A stretch of 64,000 nucleotides of DNA. Origin: Pseudoalteromonas sp. S16_S37. GTDB lineage: Bacteria; Pseudomonadota; Gammaproteobacteria; Enterobacterales; Alteromonadaceae. The notes beneath the pieces were generated by a model. The model was not told where the DNA came from. It ran no database searches and saw only the letters and a list, made by a program, of their open reading frames with translations. This document shows positions 47,233 through 57,016 of this stretch, in pieces. The stretch is from positions 60,523 to 124,522 of the forward strand of contig NZ_JAAUWV010000010.1 in the NCBI RefSeq assembly GCF_014694405.1. Reading direction: 5' to 3'. Positions within the stretch are counted from its first letter, which is position 1, and every line of letters begins with the position of its first letter. The translations under genes were made by a program, and so were the position numbers.

Positions 47233-49950
47233 ATGAAAAACAAACTGCTTAAATTATCCGTATTGAGTTTGGCACTAACCCACCTAAGTGGTTGTGACCT
47301 TTTTGACAATAAAGATAAAAATGTTGAACCTTACATCGGTGCTGATCTTGCGAAAAGTATTGACGAGCGTAGCCAAGTAACAGGCCAACTGCACATTATT
47401 GATAGGGATGGCCGTATTAAGGCAAGAAGCGTACTTCAAACTGATGGACCAGAGGTGATTGACCTTCAAATAACCGAAAACCAGATTAGCTTTATTACAC
47501 CAGAAGTAGCGAATGACACAGAAATAGAATTTACTATTCAAGCGACTGACGATGACGGCGCTAGTAGCGAGTTAATACTCACTAGCATCATAAAACAGGT
47601 CAACCGAACCCCACAAGCCACCCCGCAAACGATCTCGGTGCAATTCAATGAAAGTGTCGAATTTAGCCTCGTAGCACAAGACCCAGATAACGATTTACTC
47701 GCTTTCTCGTTGCAAGATCCTGAGATTGGGGAGTTGCAATTGGTGAATGAAGACCAACAGACTTATCGCTATACTCCAGGTAAGAATGCAATCGCAGAGC
47801 AAGTAATAACCCTAGAGGTCAATGATGGGCAGCTATCTGATACAGCGGTGATTACGCTTAAAATTGTGGATACCAGTGCCCCGCTGCTGCTTGAAAGCAC
47901 CCCAAAACATCAAAGCCCTCTATTCAAAGTAGACGAGTCTATTGAATTAGTATTTTCAGATAATATGGATGCCGCCTGGCTTACAGCTCAATCAGGTCCA
48001 CAATGCAGCGGTCCAATTCAACTAAGTGCTAATGACTATAGCAGTTGTTTGCCATATGACATTTCTGGCTTGCAACAAGACGAACAGTTTATCGTTACCA
48101 TAAAACCATCTAACGTTTTGGATAACGAAGCCACCTATCAGTTAAAAATCACTGATCAAGTAACCAATTTTCATGGCACCGCATTAGCACAACAGCAAGT
48201 TATTCTTTTCAAAACCGGGTCGGATGGATTACTCATAAGTGAAATATCGGCATCACAATATCCAGAAGATAACCGCTGGATAGAAATATTTAACGGCACC
48301 GCCAATGATGTGGATTTAGGGCATTACAGTATTGTTGCTAACAGCTTAAAATTAGATGATTACTCTGAACAAGGGGAACGTACTTTCCCGCTCCCCTCTC
48401 ATACTCTCGCCTCTGGTGAGTTTATCGTAGTGCAAAGCCAAGCAGGTCCACAAATCTGGCAAAACGGCACAACCAATTCAGCTCAACTGATACTGATTGG
48501 CGATGGTGAATATGCACCCGCTTGGGATAGCTCAGGCTTTGTTGAGCTTAAAAGCAATGACACTACCATAGATTTTGTACGCTTCGGAAAGTCAACCAAA
48601 GAGCCTAGCTCGGCTGAGCAATGGAACGACACAACATCCATCACATCGCCATCTATTGCATTAGGGCAAAGTTTAGTGCGTTCACAATTACTCAACGACA
48701 CAAATTCGGCAGCTGATTGGCAAGTTGCAACCTTTATGACTCCCGCAGGCCCAAATGATGTTAACTGTAGTGATGATAAGGATTTAGATGGGATCCCTGA
48801 TTGTGCTGAGCAACCAAACTCTACTTTTGCTGGCTTGCCACTGTATGACTGGGGTGCCAGAGTCGAGCAACGCGATATTTTTATTGAAGTAGACTATATG
48901 CAAAGCGAAGACGCTGGAGTGAGACCGCATAAAGCATCATTAGATAAAGTCAAAGAAGCATTTGCTCAGCAAGGTATTGCAGTACATTTTGACACAGGTT
49001 CACTTTTTCACCCTGATGAGGGCACCTCAACAGAGCTTCACGACCTCGGTGGTGGTAATGAAGTAGCATTTGCCCCAAGCACCTCATTTGCGACACAAAA
49101 GGGTGCACCTAGTATTTTAGAGTACAAGGCAAAGCACTTTGATTTACGTCGTCGTCCAATCTTTCACTATCTGCTGATGGCCAACAGCCAACAACCCGAT
49201 GGCAGCCCAGGTTCTTCAGGCGTTGCAGAGCTTTACGGCAACGATCTAATTATCTCAATGGGCGGCTGGGGTTTAACTACCACCACACCAGCGATGGAAA
49301 ATTTAACTTATAACTTGCAAGCGGGTACCATCATGCACGAGCTAGGTCATAACCTTGGCTTGCTCCACGGCGGCAACGACAACGCAAACTTTAAACCAAA
49401 TCATGTCAGCGTCATGAACTACATGTATCAACTCGATGGCTTACCGACAATCGGCAATAACGAAGGCGATAGATACTTCAGAATGTTTTATCGAGACAAT
49501 GCTAACTGTTTCCCGGAGGGCTCAGAAATTATAAATGGTCCATTTGGCTCAATAGAGAACTTTACCATTAGTTACTCTCATGGCACCAATACTACCATTA
49601 ATGAAGCACTCATTGATGAAAGTAAAGGTCTTCACAATGCAGGTTCTAGCAGTGTTGATTTTGACTGTAACGGCAGTCAATCCGATATTCTTACAAACTT
49701 TGATATCAACGGCGATCAAGACACTGTCGGTGTATTAACTGACTTTGATGAATGGTCTAACTTAGTACTTAATTTTGCCACATATTGGAGCGGTGCAAAT
49801 AGTGGTCTTAGTCAAAATCGCACGTCTAACACGACTAAAGTGTCACGTTCGATTATGCATTCTGATAAGCAAGCTATACAAAAAGAGCAAATGCCGCCAA
49901 CATATCTTCTTAAGTTAATAAAACAAGTGGCAAATTATGAAAAAAACTAG
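47233..49950 (+). CDS. Lipoprotein metalloprotease with cadherin-like, Ig-like and lamin-tail domains
   Basis: A 905-residue protein with a lipobox LSGC (about Cys21). Domains in order: two bacterial Ig/cadherin-like repeats (about 50-215), an Ig-like domain (about 220-325), a lamin-tail domain (LLISEISASQYPEDNRWIEIFNG, about 330-500), then a zinc protease domain. HELGHNLGLLHGG begins at His702, giving the HExxHxxGxxH site. A cytosolic role is excluded by the lipobox; outer-membrane surface display is inferred. It overlaps the next gene by 14 bp. Confidence 0.88.
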   Translation: MKNKLLKLSVLSLALTHLSGCDLFDNKDKNVEPYIGADLAKSIDERSQVTGQLHIIDRDGRIKARSVLQTDGPEVIDLQITENQISFITPEVANDTEIEFTIQATDDDGASSELILTSIIKQVNRTPQATPQTISVQFNESVEFSLVAQDPDNDLLAFSLQDPEIGELQLVNEDQQTYRYTPGKNAIAEQVITLEVNDGQLSDTAVITLKIVDTSAPLLLESTPKHQSPLFKVDESIELVFSDNMDAAWLTAQSGPQCSGPIQLSANDYSSCLPYDISGLQQDEQFIVTIKPSNVLDNEATYQLKITDQVTNFHGTALAQQQVILFKTGSDGLLISEISASQYPEDNRWIEIFNGTANDVDLGHYSIVANSLKLDDYSEQGERTFPLPSHTLASGEFIVVQSQAGPQIWQNGTTNSAQLILIGDGEYAPAWDSSGFVELKSNDTTIDFVRFGKSTKEPSSAEQWNDTTSITSPSIALGQSLVRSQLLNDTNSAADWQVATFMTPAGPNDVNCSDDKDLDGIPDCAEQPNSTFAGLPLYDWGARVEQRDIFIEVDYMQSEDAGVRPHKASLDKVKEAFAQQGIAVHFDTGSLFHPDEGTSTELHDLGGGNEVAFAPSTSFATQKGAPSILEYKAKHFDLRRRPIFHYLLMANSQQPDGSPGSSGVAELYGNDLIISMGGWGLTTTTPAMENLTYNLQAGTIMHELGHNLGLLHGGNDNANFKPNHVSVMNYMYQLDGLPTIGNNEGDRYFRMFYRDNANCFPEGSEIINGPFGSIENFTISYSHGTNTTINEALIDESKGLHNAGSSSVDFDCNGSQSDILTNFDINGDQDTVGVLTDFDEWSNLVLNFATYWSGANSGLSQNRTSNTTKVSRSIMHSDKQAIQKEQMPPTYLLKLIKQVANYEKN

Positions 49951-50419
49951 CATTTTGCTAGCTGCTACACTAGTAGTCGCTGGGTGTAATCACCTAGCTG
50001 CTACTAGCCAAGATACCTGGGCGATGACAAAGCAAGGACTCACTTACCAGGGAATGATTGTTGAACAAAACAACGCCAAAGAACTAACCTGCACAGGGTG
50101 CAAAGTAACACAACAAACAGTTTTAACGCCATTTGGTCCCAGTTATTACACTAAACTGCATGTGAATGATCAATTAAAGGCAATCTGGGGACTAAGCCCT
50201 AACGCTGAGCTATTTATTCCTAATAACTCTGGGCGCTCGCTCATTGTGCTAAAAAAAGAACAAAATTCAGATTCCTGGCAAGCTTCGTTCAATGGTCAAA
50301 CTCACCTCATAAACGTTGCGCAACCTCATCAACTCACAATAGGTGCTGTTGACTATACGCTGTTAGTTACTTCGTCCAAACAAGCGCAAAATTTTACATA
50401 TAGCCTATTGGTCAACTAG
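49937..50419 (+). CDS. Small lipoprotein partner of the metalloprotease
   Basis: A 160-residue protein with a lipobox VVAGC at about residue 16. It contains a CTGC motif in the mature part (ELTCTGCKVTQQ). Its start overlaps the protease gene by 14 bp, so translation is coupled and it may be an inhibitor, chaperone or partner of the protease. No family recognised. Confidence 0.75.
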   Translation: MKKTSILLAATLVVAGCNHLAATSQDTWAMTKQGLTYQGMIVEQNNAKELTCTGCKVTQQTVLTPFGPSYYTKLHVNDQLKAIWGLSPNAELFIPNNSGRSLIVLKKEQNSDSWQASFNGQTHLINVAQPHQLTIGAVDYTLLVTSSKQAQNFTYSLLVN

Positions 50420-50630
50420 GAGATGTCTACCTTTTACGCTTTTTCCTAGGAGAGCCCTGTTTAAAGCGCTGTGAGTTTGTCGTGAAAAAGAATAAAAAAA
50501 GACTATTTATCTGTTGCAATAACAAAAAAAAAGATACATTCTGATAACAGCAAAAAGATTTTTTTTTACATCTAAGAGCCATGCACTTATGTAAATTAGA
50601 ATATAGAGCTCAGAATTCTCCAAACATTAT

Positions 50631-50658
50631 TAAGGCCGCTTTTGCGGCCTTAGTTTTG
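50631..50658. terminator. Bidirectional terminator between convergent genes
   Basis: TAAGGCCGC and GCGGCCTTA form a 9-bp perfect stem with a TTTT loop, then GTTTTG. It separates the small lipoprotein gene and the M14 gene. The A-rich remainder of the 241-bp gap shows no gene. Confidence 0.8.
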
Positions 50659-50660
50659 TC

Positions 50661-53258
50661 TTAACTTTGCACCTTACCTCTTCCGGGGTAATGAACAACA
50701 GCAGGTTGTGAATAATTAGGTACATGATCGTAACTAAATACCGCGTAGTACTTTTCTATATCCGCATTACCAAAATTATCAAATGTATATTGGTCTGGTC
50801 CGCCGTAAAGTTTGACTCCATCAAAGGGAGAACGTGGGGGATGAAAGCGATTTCTAACCACAAAACTACCGACAAGATCAGCGTTATCTGGGTTCAACCA
50901 CGTTAATTTTACTACGCCATTATCTACTTGTGTTTGTAAATGTATGGGCGCAGGCAATGCTTCAACTCGCCTTTCAATATACTCTACATGTAATTTGGCA
51001 GGTTGCACATCATTACAATCTTGCCAATGTACCAGTGCATCACGTGCTTGTGATTCAGCCGTTGCGCGAATAATAAAGTACAAAGGAGTCTGAGCTTTAT
51101 GTAATCGGGCTAACTCTTTTAAACTGTAACTATCAAAAATAAAGTTATGCGCTGTACGCTCTTTTAGCTGCTCGTTACTCACTTCATAGCCAATGTATTC
51201 TATTTTTTGCCGCTGTTTAACATGTTTAAAATCTACATCTTTAAGCTCCACCAGCTCTACCGTAAAACGCACATCTTTGGCAGAAGCGAGGCTATTTGTA
51301 TTATACAAAGTTAAACAAGCTTGCGTGAATACGGTGCGATCAGGTGCTAGGCATTCATTGAGCTCAAATGCTAATTGACCATAAACAATTTCTCCATTTG
51401 CATCAAATCCAGAAGCAAGTTTATCTGCTACCACTTTGTCTTTATAAATCGTGTTACAACTACTGGCCAGCACAGTATCTGAACGCTCAGGCAGTTGATA
51501 AATCAGCTCTAAATTAGGGCGATAGTGGAGCCCACCACCAAAAGTGCCATACCCAATATCAAACTGCATTACTTGAGAGTCGTTACCCAAAGGTAAGCTT
51601 TGTGGGCCTTGAATGCGCAGTAACAAGGTTTGCTGAGTCAATAAAGACTCAAGTAAGCTCCGCTCTACGCCGTTAAATGACCAACGTAGCCAAATACCTT
51701 GGGTCATTTTGTCCGATTCTATTGTCTGACCTAGCGTATGCAGCGGTTTTGCTTCATGAATTGTCGCAAAATCATAAATATCATCAACCAAGTTCCCATC
51801 TAAAATCGAAATCGACCATTCGCCGTATTTTTCAATTTTTGCAGCAACACGATTCATTGGGTATAAGAATAACTGAGCGGTGGCGACATGGGAGCCATCA
51901 GGAATAGTACTTAAATCAAAGGCAACAACCCCAATGCTTATACCTCGTTTCTTGTCGACGCCAATGAACATCGAGTTATAACCAAAATGCTCTTTATTTT
52001 TATTCAGATAATGCTGTGATAAATAACCCACTTGCTCGCGTGCGGGAAACAATGTTCGGCCGCATTCATTATCGGCTAACATCGTTTTTAAGCGCAGTTC
52101 AGGACTAAATGGCGACTTAATTTTTGTCACCTTATCAACAGCGCGAATATTGTAAAAATAAAAATGTCCACTTTTAAGCTGAGTATCTAAGAAAGACTGC
52201 GACTTAGTAATAGCAACGAGATTCTCTTCGGTACAAGGACTTTTATTGTGTTCACTGCGATATACTTCAAAGTAAATATCATCACGCTCCTGATATCGCC
52301 ACTCTAACTCTACGGTATCACGGCCTACATTCTTGATAGTAAATTCAGCCACACGTGATGGAGCTAAAGGTGAGTAATTTATCGCTTCACTTAATGCATA
52401 GGCAACAGCGGGAATATTTTCTGCCACACTTTGTGCCATGTTTTTCATGTAATCGGGAATATTACGCGTTCCCACTTCAACAACCGTCGCAATGATCCCT
52501 CTGCGATAATAGTACTCTCGGCCACTACCTTGGATCAGCTGAGCAGGAGGCTTGCCTCTGTGAATACCGTACTGTCGACCCGTCACCTTTTTTATCTCGT
52601 TATTCATATTGGCACACAGCACGTTAAGATCAGTCCCCTCTATTTCAACTTCATGATTAAACTTATGCGCTGGGAAAAACACATTCCCTTGGGAGTGATA
52701 ATCAAGTGCTATGCGAATATTCTCATGACTCTCAACAAAGTCGCGAATAGCGGATGTTTCAGGTTCTGAAAATGCGTGTGGTCCACCATAGGTATTCGAT
52801 TGGGTGTTTTGGTTACGCATAAACTTAGCATCAAAGTTGCGATTCAAATCAACCCCAAAAGTACCGTCACCATTATTACGGCGATTTTTACGCCAAAATG
52901 AAAAATGATTACGAGAGTACTCAAAACCATCAGGGTTCAAACACGGCACCATATATAAGGTATTACGGGTTAATGCAGTTTGTAACTTAGGGTTAAACCT
53001 GTAGTTATCAATTACATACTGTATAAATTTAATGGCCAATTCATTGCCTATCCACTCTCTAGCATGAATCGAACCGGTATACAGCAAAGCGGGTTTATCA
53101 TCTGCATAGGTAACGTCTAACGACACTGTCACTAGCATGATAGGGCGTCCTTCCCATGTTTCACCTATACTCTGCAAGCGAATTAAGTGAGGATGCTCAC
53201 TCATACTTTTTTGCAAAAAATCAATGGTATCTTGATACGATGCATATTGGATTTTCAT
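50661..53258 (-). CDS. M14 zinc carboxypeptidase with C-terminal Fn3-like and beta-sandwich domains, no signal peptide
   Basis: An 865-residue protein. The catalytic part (about 1-300) has the zinc motif HAREW (His, Glu), the third zinc His in ALDYHSQGN, the arginine/asparagine pair GVDLNRNF and the catalytic Glu in VVEVGTRN. An Fn3-like domain (about 300-390) and a DNRLRE-like sandwich (about 400-650) follow, and a second Fn3-like domain is near the end. The start (GGAAA site) has no signal peptide, so a cytoplasmic enzyme or non-Sec export is implied, unusual for M14. It is downstream of two ATP-grasp genes, with a 107-bp gap. Confidence 0.87.
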   Translation of the reverse strand: MKIQYASYQDTIDFLQKSMSEHPHLIRLQSIGETWEGRPIMLVTVSLDVTYADDKPALLYTGSIHAREWIGNELAIKFIQYVIDNYRFNPKLQTALTRNTLYMVPCLNPDGFEYSRNHFSFWRKNRRNNGDGTFGVDLNRNFDAKFMRNQNTQSNTYGGPHAFSEPETSAIRDFVESHENIRIALDYHSQGNVFFPAHKFNHEVEIEGTDLNVLCANMNNEIKKVTGRQYGIHRGKPPAQLIQGSGREYYYRRGIIATVVEVGTRNIPDYMKNMAQSVAENIPAVAYALSEAINYSPLAPSRVAEFTIKNVGRDTVELEWRYQERDDIYFEVYRSEHNKSPCTEENLVAITKSQSFLDTQLKSGHFYFYNIRAVDKVTKIKSPFSPELRLKTMLADNECGRTLFPAREQVGYLSQHYLNKNKEHFGYNSMFIGVDKKRGISIGVVAFDLSTIPDGSHVATAQLFLYPMNRVAAKIEKYGEWSISILDGNLVDDIYDFATIHEAKPLHTLGQTIESDKMTQGIWLRWSFNGVERSLLESLLTQQTLLLRIQGPQSLPLGNDSQVMQFDIGYGTFGGGLHYRPNLELIYQLPERSDTVLASSCNTIYKDKVVADKLASGFDANGEIVYGQLAFELNECLAPDRTVFTQACLTLYNTNSLASAKDVRFTVELVELKDVDFKHVKQRQKIEYIGYEVSNEQLKERTAHNFIFDSYSLKELARLHKAQTPLYFIIRATAESQARDALVHWQDCNDVQPAKLHVEYIERRVEALPAPIHLQTQVDNGVVKLTWLNPDNADLVGSFVVRNRFHPPRSPFDGVKLYGGPDQYTFDNFGNADIEKYYAVFSYDHVPNYSQPAVVHYPGRGKVQS

Positions 53259-53365
53259 AGTATTTCCATACAGCTAGATTATTTAGTTACCTTGTCGCAA
53301 GCGCTATCACTTAAAGCAAAAGCACTTGCGAGGTAGCAATAAACTCACAATTGATAAAACCAGAT

Positions 53366-54748
53366 TTAATGGCACGGCTTTGCAACTTGCTGCCAGTGAT
53401 TGACGATTTTTTCTAACTTTTTGTCTTTGAGGTTTTTCACCACACAGAGTTGTTCAGGTTTGGTATTCAGCGCTTCTACAACACCATGAGCACCAAAAGT
53501 CGCCATGATTTCTTCAATCATCTTGGCACCCACTCCTTTCACTTGAGATAAGATCTCTCGGATCTGTGCTTCATCAAACTGCACATCTTGATAGCTATTT
53601 AGCTGCGCGCCTACTTCGTCACTTCCCGGTACAGTACGCACAACCTTTGCTGGCACCACAATGCCCTTTAATTTGAGATTATCTTGAAAGTTCCACACTT
53701 CACTGGGCCACTCTTCACCTGGGCGATAGGCTGTATCTAAGATGGGATAGTTATGCTCATCAAGCTGTGAAAATTGCTCTCCACAGTCTTGGCTGGGTGT
53801 GTAGCGTGAGAAACCGATATGGCGCATAGTGCGTAAAAAGCGAGAATCAATCTTGCCTAACTCTTCCCAGTTATAGAGTGGAATATGTGGTTTAGCAAAA
53901 CGCCCATCACTGAGCAACCACATCAAATATTGTCCGATCCAGTCACGTATGTAAGGGAATGCGGCGAACGCCGTGGCACATTCCAAAATACGTAGCTTGC
54001 CGTCTCTACCCAATGCGATATCGCACGCCCAATATTCAGCATTTGCTGCCTTAGATGCACGTGTGGCTAATTCCAATACACCTTTGGGCACATCTTGATA
54101 GTCCATGCTGCCACCTTGACTGGTATTGGTTAACCACTCGCCTTCTGGAGGACGACGCCAAAAAGCGCAAACAGGTTTGTGACCAATAAGCATGACCCGA
54201 ATGTCGGCTTCCATCGGCACAAAATCTTGCACATACACAGGGTAATAACGTTTTTGCGATAGCAAACCAATCGCTTGCTCATAGTTATCGACCTTATGAA
54301 CAAAATAGCCACCATAGTTAGAGGGTCCATATGAGCGCTTTATTATTTTGGGATACTGTGCATTTGCTAAATAATGCTTTGCTTTTTCAGGAATATAGAA
54401 AATTTCAGTATGGGGTGTTGGCAAATTATATTTGCGACAAAAGTGCGTCACATTTTCTTTAGACTTATTTGAAAATTGACTATCAAGTGATGGCAAAAAG
54501 CGCACGTTTGGCAGAGCCCTGGCAATCTCTCTAAATGTTTCATAAGCCGTTGCAGGAATATTGCCTATCAATACGTCGATTTTTTTGCGTTTTACTTCTT
54601 CAATAAAACGCGCCTTGTCATTCCCCCAATGATATGTCACTTGCTCAATTTTGTTTGGCCATCCTTTAAAGTTCGATTTATCGAAAAAGCGCAACACGTA
54701 ATCTAGATATAAAAGTCCAATTTTTGGTAAAGAGGTTTTTGCAGTCAT
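53366..54748 (-). CDS. ATP-grasp protein with C-terminal helix-hairpin-helix region
   Basis: A 460-residue protein, start ATG 54748, 4 bp after the stop of the 311-residue ATP-grasp gene. The ATP-grasp core has IIKRSYGPSNYGGYFVHKV and the second lobe RILECATAF, where Glu256 is kept but the usual metal Asn is Ala258. The C-terminal part (about 400-440) reads as helix-hairpin-helix (ILSQVKGVGAKMIEEIMATFGAHG), rare in ligases. It may be a degenerate ligase or have a different metal site. Ligated substrate unknown. Confidence 0.82.
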   Translation of the reverse strand: MTAKTSLPKIGLLYLDYVLRFFDKSNFKGWPNKIEQVTYHWGNDKARFIEEVKRKKIDVLIGNIPATAYETFREIARALPNVRFLPSLDSQFSNKSKENVTHFCRKYNLPTPHTEIFYIPEKAKHYLANAQYPKIIKRSYGPSNYGGYFVHKVDNYEQAIGLLSQKRYYPVYVQDFVPMEADIRVMLIGHKPVCAFWRRPPEGEWLTNTSQGGSMDYQDVPKGVLELATRASKAANAEYWACDIALGRDGKLRILECATAFAAFPYIRDWIGQYLMWLLSDGRFAKPHIPLYNWEELGKIDSRFLRTMRHIGFSRYTPSQDCGEQFSQLDEHNYPILDTAYRPGEEWPSEVWNFQDNLKLKGIVVPAKVVRTVPGSDEVGAQLNSYQDVQFDEAQIREILSQVKGVGAKMIEEIMATFGAHGVVEALNTKPEQLCVVKNLKDKKLEKIVNHWQQVAKPCH

Positions 54749-54752
54749 TGCT

Positions 54753-55688
54753 TTAAGCCACCTTGAATGTATGAAGTGCTTGTTTTTGCTGTACAGTTTT
54801 TTCAATTAAATCTACCATGGCATCTAGCTTTGTTTGGTTAAAGTTGATGCCTAACTGCTCTTGCTCTGGAGTTGCAAAGGCAGGAATGGTATTCACTTCT
54901 AGTACCACAAAACGCTCATGTTCACGGTCGTAAATCAGATCCACACCCGCTATCTCTAAACCAAGTAGCTTGCTCGCTTTGATAGCAAGCTCAACCACTT
55001 CATCATTGGGCTCCCTAACAAAAACCGACCCACCGCTCGTGATATTTGTTTTCCAATCATCTTTTGGCGCTTTACGGCCGTAACAGCCGACGCATTTACC
55101 GTCAACCACATCAATTCTGTAGTCAGTGTTGTCATAATTGATAAAGCGCTCTACATAGAAATAACGCAAGTCTGTGCGACTTAAAAATGGCAGCAACATA
55201 TCTAGCGCATGCTCACCTTCAATTTTTACCACCCCTACACCACCCCAACCATCGGTAGGCTTATAGACCAGCTTGCCACCAAAATCTCTAATCGCAGCTT
55301 TTAAACCTGCGATATCATTTTTATGACACAGGCGATAGTCAGCTGTTACTACACCATGGCTGTTTAACAAATGAGAAGTACGGAATTTATCTTCAGCCAA
55401 CGAGAATGCGTGGAAGTTATTGAGTGTGGGGATAGATTCACTCAATGCTTGATATAGATACAACTGATATTGGGTTTGTTGCCCCGCGTTATAGCTCAAA
55501 AAAGCATCTAGATGCTCCATGACAATGCCATTGCAATATATTTGTCCATCTTGCGCTCTGGCGTCTCTAAGGTTTAGCCCAGTTGTGGTCTCAATTCCAC
55601 GTTCAGCTAATGCGTGAACTAACTTTTGCTCAATGGCTTTTCCGCCACCGTTTTCGTACATCCAAATGCCAACATGAGGTGCTGTCAC
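54753..55688 (-). CDS. RimK-like ATP-grasp ligase
   Basis: A 311-residue enzyme, start GTG 55688 with AAGGAG upstream; a longer ATG frame to 55763 lacks a ribosome site. The ATP loop KLVYKPTDGWGGVGVVKI, the YVERFI hinge, the TNITSGGS and the metal-binding pair Glu264/Asn266 in VLEVNTIPAF match RimK/LysX/GshB-type ligases. These form amide bonds between a carboxylate and an amino group, often adding Glu. It is divergent from an M20 peptidase gene (176 bp apart). Confidence 0.88.
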   Translation of the reverse strand: MTAPHVGIWMYENGGGKAIEQKLVHALAERGIETTTGLNLRDARAQDGQIYCNGIVMEHLDAFLSYNAGQQTQYQLYLYQALSESIPTLNNFHAFSLAEDKFRTSHLLNSHGVVTADYRLCHKNDIAGLKAAIRDFGGKLVYKPTDGWGGVGVVKIEGEHALDMLLPFLSRTDLRYFYVERFINYDNTDYRIDVVDGKCVGCYGRKAPKDDWKTNITSGGSVFVREPNDEVVELAIKASKLLGLEIAGVDLIYDREHERFVVLEVNTIPAFATPEQEQLGINFNQTKLDAMVDLIEKTVQQKQALHTFKVA

Positions 55689-55864
55689 TGTGTTCTCCTT
55701 GGTCCTAAAATAGGGGGGTGTGATTACGTACACTGCTATTGTAAAAGGATCTGTGTGACACATTTTTGACCAAATTGAGCGGACAAAATTTGTTCATAAA
55801 AGCTTCACCTAATTGCAACCGCATATCGCCACGATGAGCGCCAACGCAACCAAGGAACACAGTG

Positions 55865-57013
55865 ATGGCAACATTAAATTTTGACGAATTAGCTGCACTG
55901 ATAGAGTGCAATTCACATAGTAAGAACAAACTAGGCGTAGATCAGCATGGCGAGCAGATGATTGAGTTGTTAGCACCGCTCGGCTTTTCACTCACTCGCT
56001 ATCAAAGAGAGCATATTGGCGACCATTTACTATTTCATACCCCGACCAAAAAGGGTCAAAAAATCCTGTTACTAGGTCATTTAGATACCGTCTTTCCAAA
56101 AGATACTTTTACGGAATTCAGTCAAGACGAGCAATGGGTTTATGGACCTGGCGTGTGTGATATGAAAGGTGGGAACTTTGTTGCTTTGAATGCGTTACGT
56201 CAATTACGCGCACAATTTGGGCCGTTACATAATATCGACTTTTTGTTGGTGAGTGACGAAGAAACAGGTAGCGATGATAGTAAACACCTAACCGCAGAGT
56301 TAGCCAAAAACTACGATGCTTGCTTAGTTTTTGAAGCTGCAGGTGAAAATCATGAAGTGGTGATAGGTCGCAAAGGCATTGCCACCTTTGAAATTGAAAT
56401 TACAGGCAAAGCCGCGCATGCGGGTAATCACTACAGTGAAGGCATTGATGCAAACTTTGCCTTAGCCAATATGCTGTTAGAAATGACTGCCCTCACTAAC
56501 TTAAAACGAGGCAGCACGGTAAATGTGGGCAAAATTCAAGGGGGTATAGGCGCAAACACTATTTCTCCTCATGCTCACATGATTGTAGAAGCACGTTTTT
56601 CTTCTTTGGACGAGCAAAATCGCTTGCTGCAAGGGATTGAAAATATTTGCTTTGCGATAGAAATAACCGGTGTGGATATTAGCATCAAGGGCGGGCTACA
56701 GCGTGGCGTGATGACCCCTACCAAAGCGCAACAATTGTTGCTTGATGATATTGCCCAAATACTCGGCGCCACGCTACCAACAGAGCAGCGTGGCGGCGTA
56801 TCTGACGCCAATGTGGTCGCTTCAATGGGCATACCAACATTAGATGGCTTTGGTCCGTTTGGTGATGGCGATCACACTCGCCACGAAAGAGCTCTTAAAT
56901 CTAGTTTTGAGTTACGTGTTGAGCAAGTATCAAAAATTTTGGCCGCTTGGTGCTTTAATGAAAATGCACAAGCGCAATCTTGCTCAGTCGCAGATGACGC
57001 ATTAGCACAATAA
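55865..57013 (+). CDS. M20 family metallopeptidase (glutamate carboxypeptidase-like)
   Basis: A 382-residue cytoplasmic enzyme. ATG 55865 is chosen over GTG 55862; AAGGA is upstream. Dizinc motifs GHLDTVFPKD, GPGVCDMKGGNF and SDEETGSDD fit the CPG2 group, which removes C-terminal glutamate or similar residues from N-acyl conjugates. Its divergent position from the ATP-grasp pair suggests the degradative partner of that system. It is convergent with mutM (3 bp apart). Confidence 0.88.
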   Translation: MATLNFDELAALIECNSHSKNKLGVDQHGEQMIELLAPLGFSLTRYQREHIGDHLLFHTPTKKGQKILLLGHLDTVFPKDTFTEFSQDEQWVYGPGVCDMKGGNFVALNALRQLRAQFGPLHNIDFLLVSDEETGSDDSKHLTAELAKNYDACLVFEAAGENHEVVIGRKGIATFEIEITGKAAHAGNHYSEGIDANFALANMLLEMTALTNLKRGSTVNVGKIQGGIGANTISPHAHMIVEARFSSLDEQNRLLQGIENICFAIEITGVDISIKGGLQRGVMTPTKAQQLLLDDIAQILGATLPTEQRGGVSDANVVASMGIPTLDGFGPFGDGDHTRHERALKSSFELRVEQVSKILAAWCFNENAQAQSCSVADDALAQ

Positions 57014-57016
57014 CGG

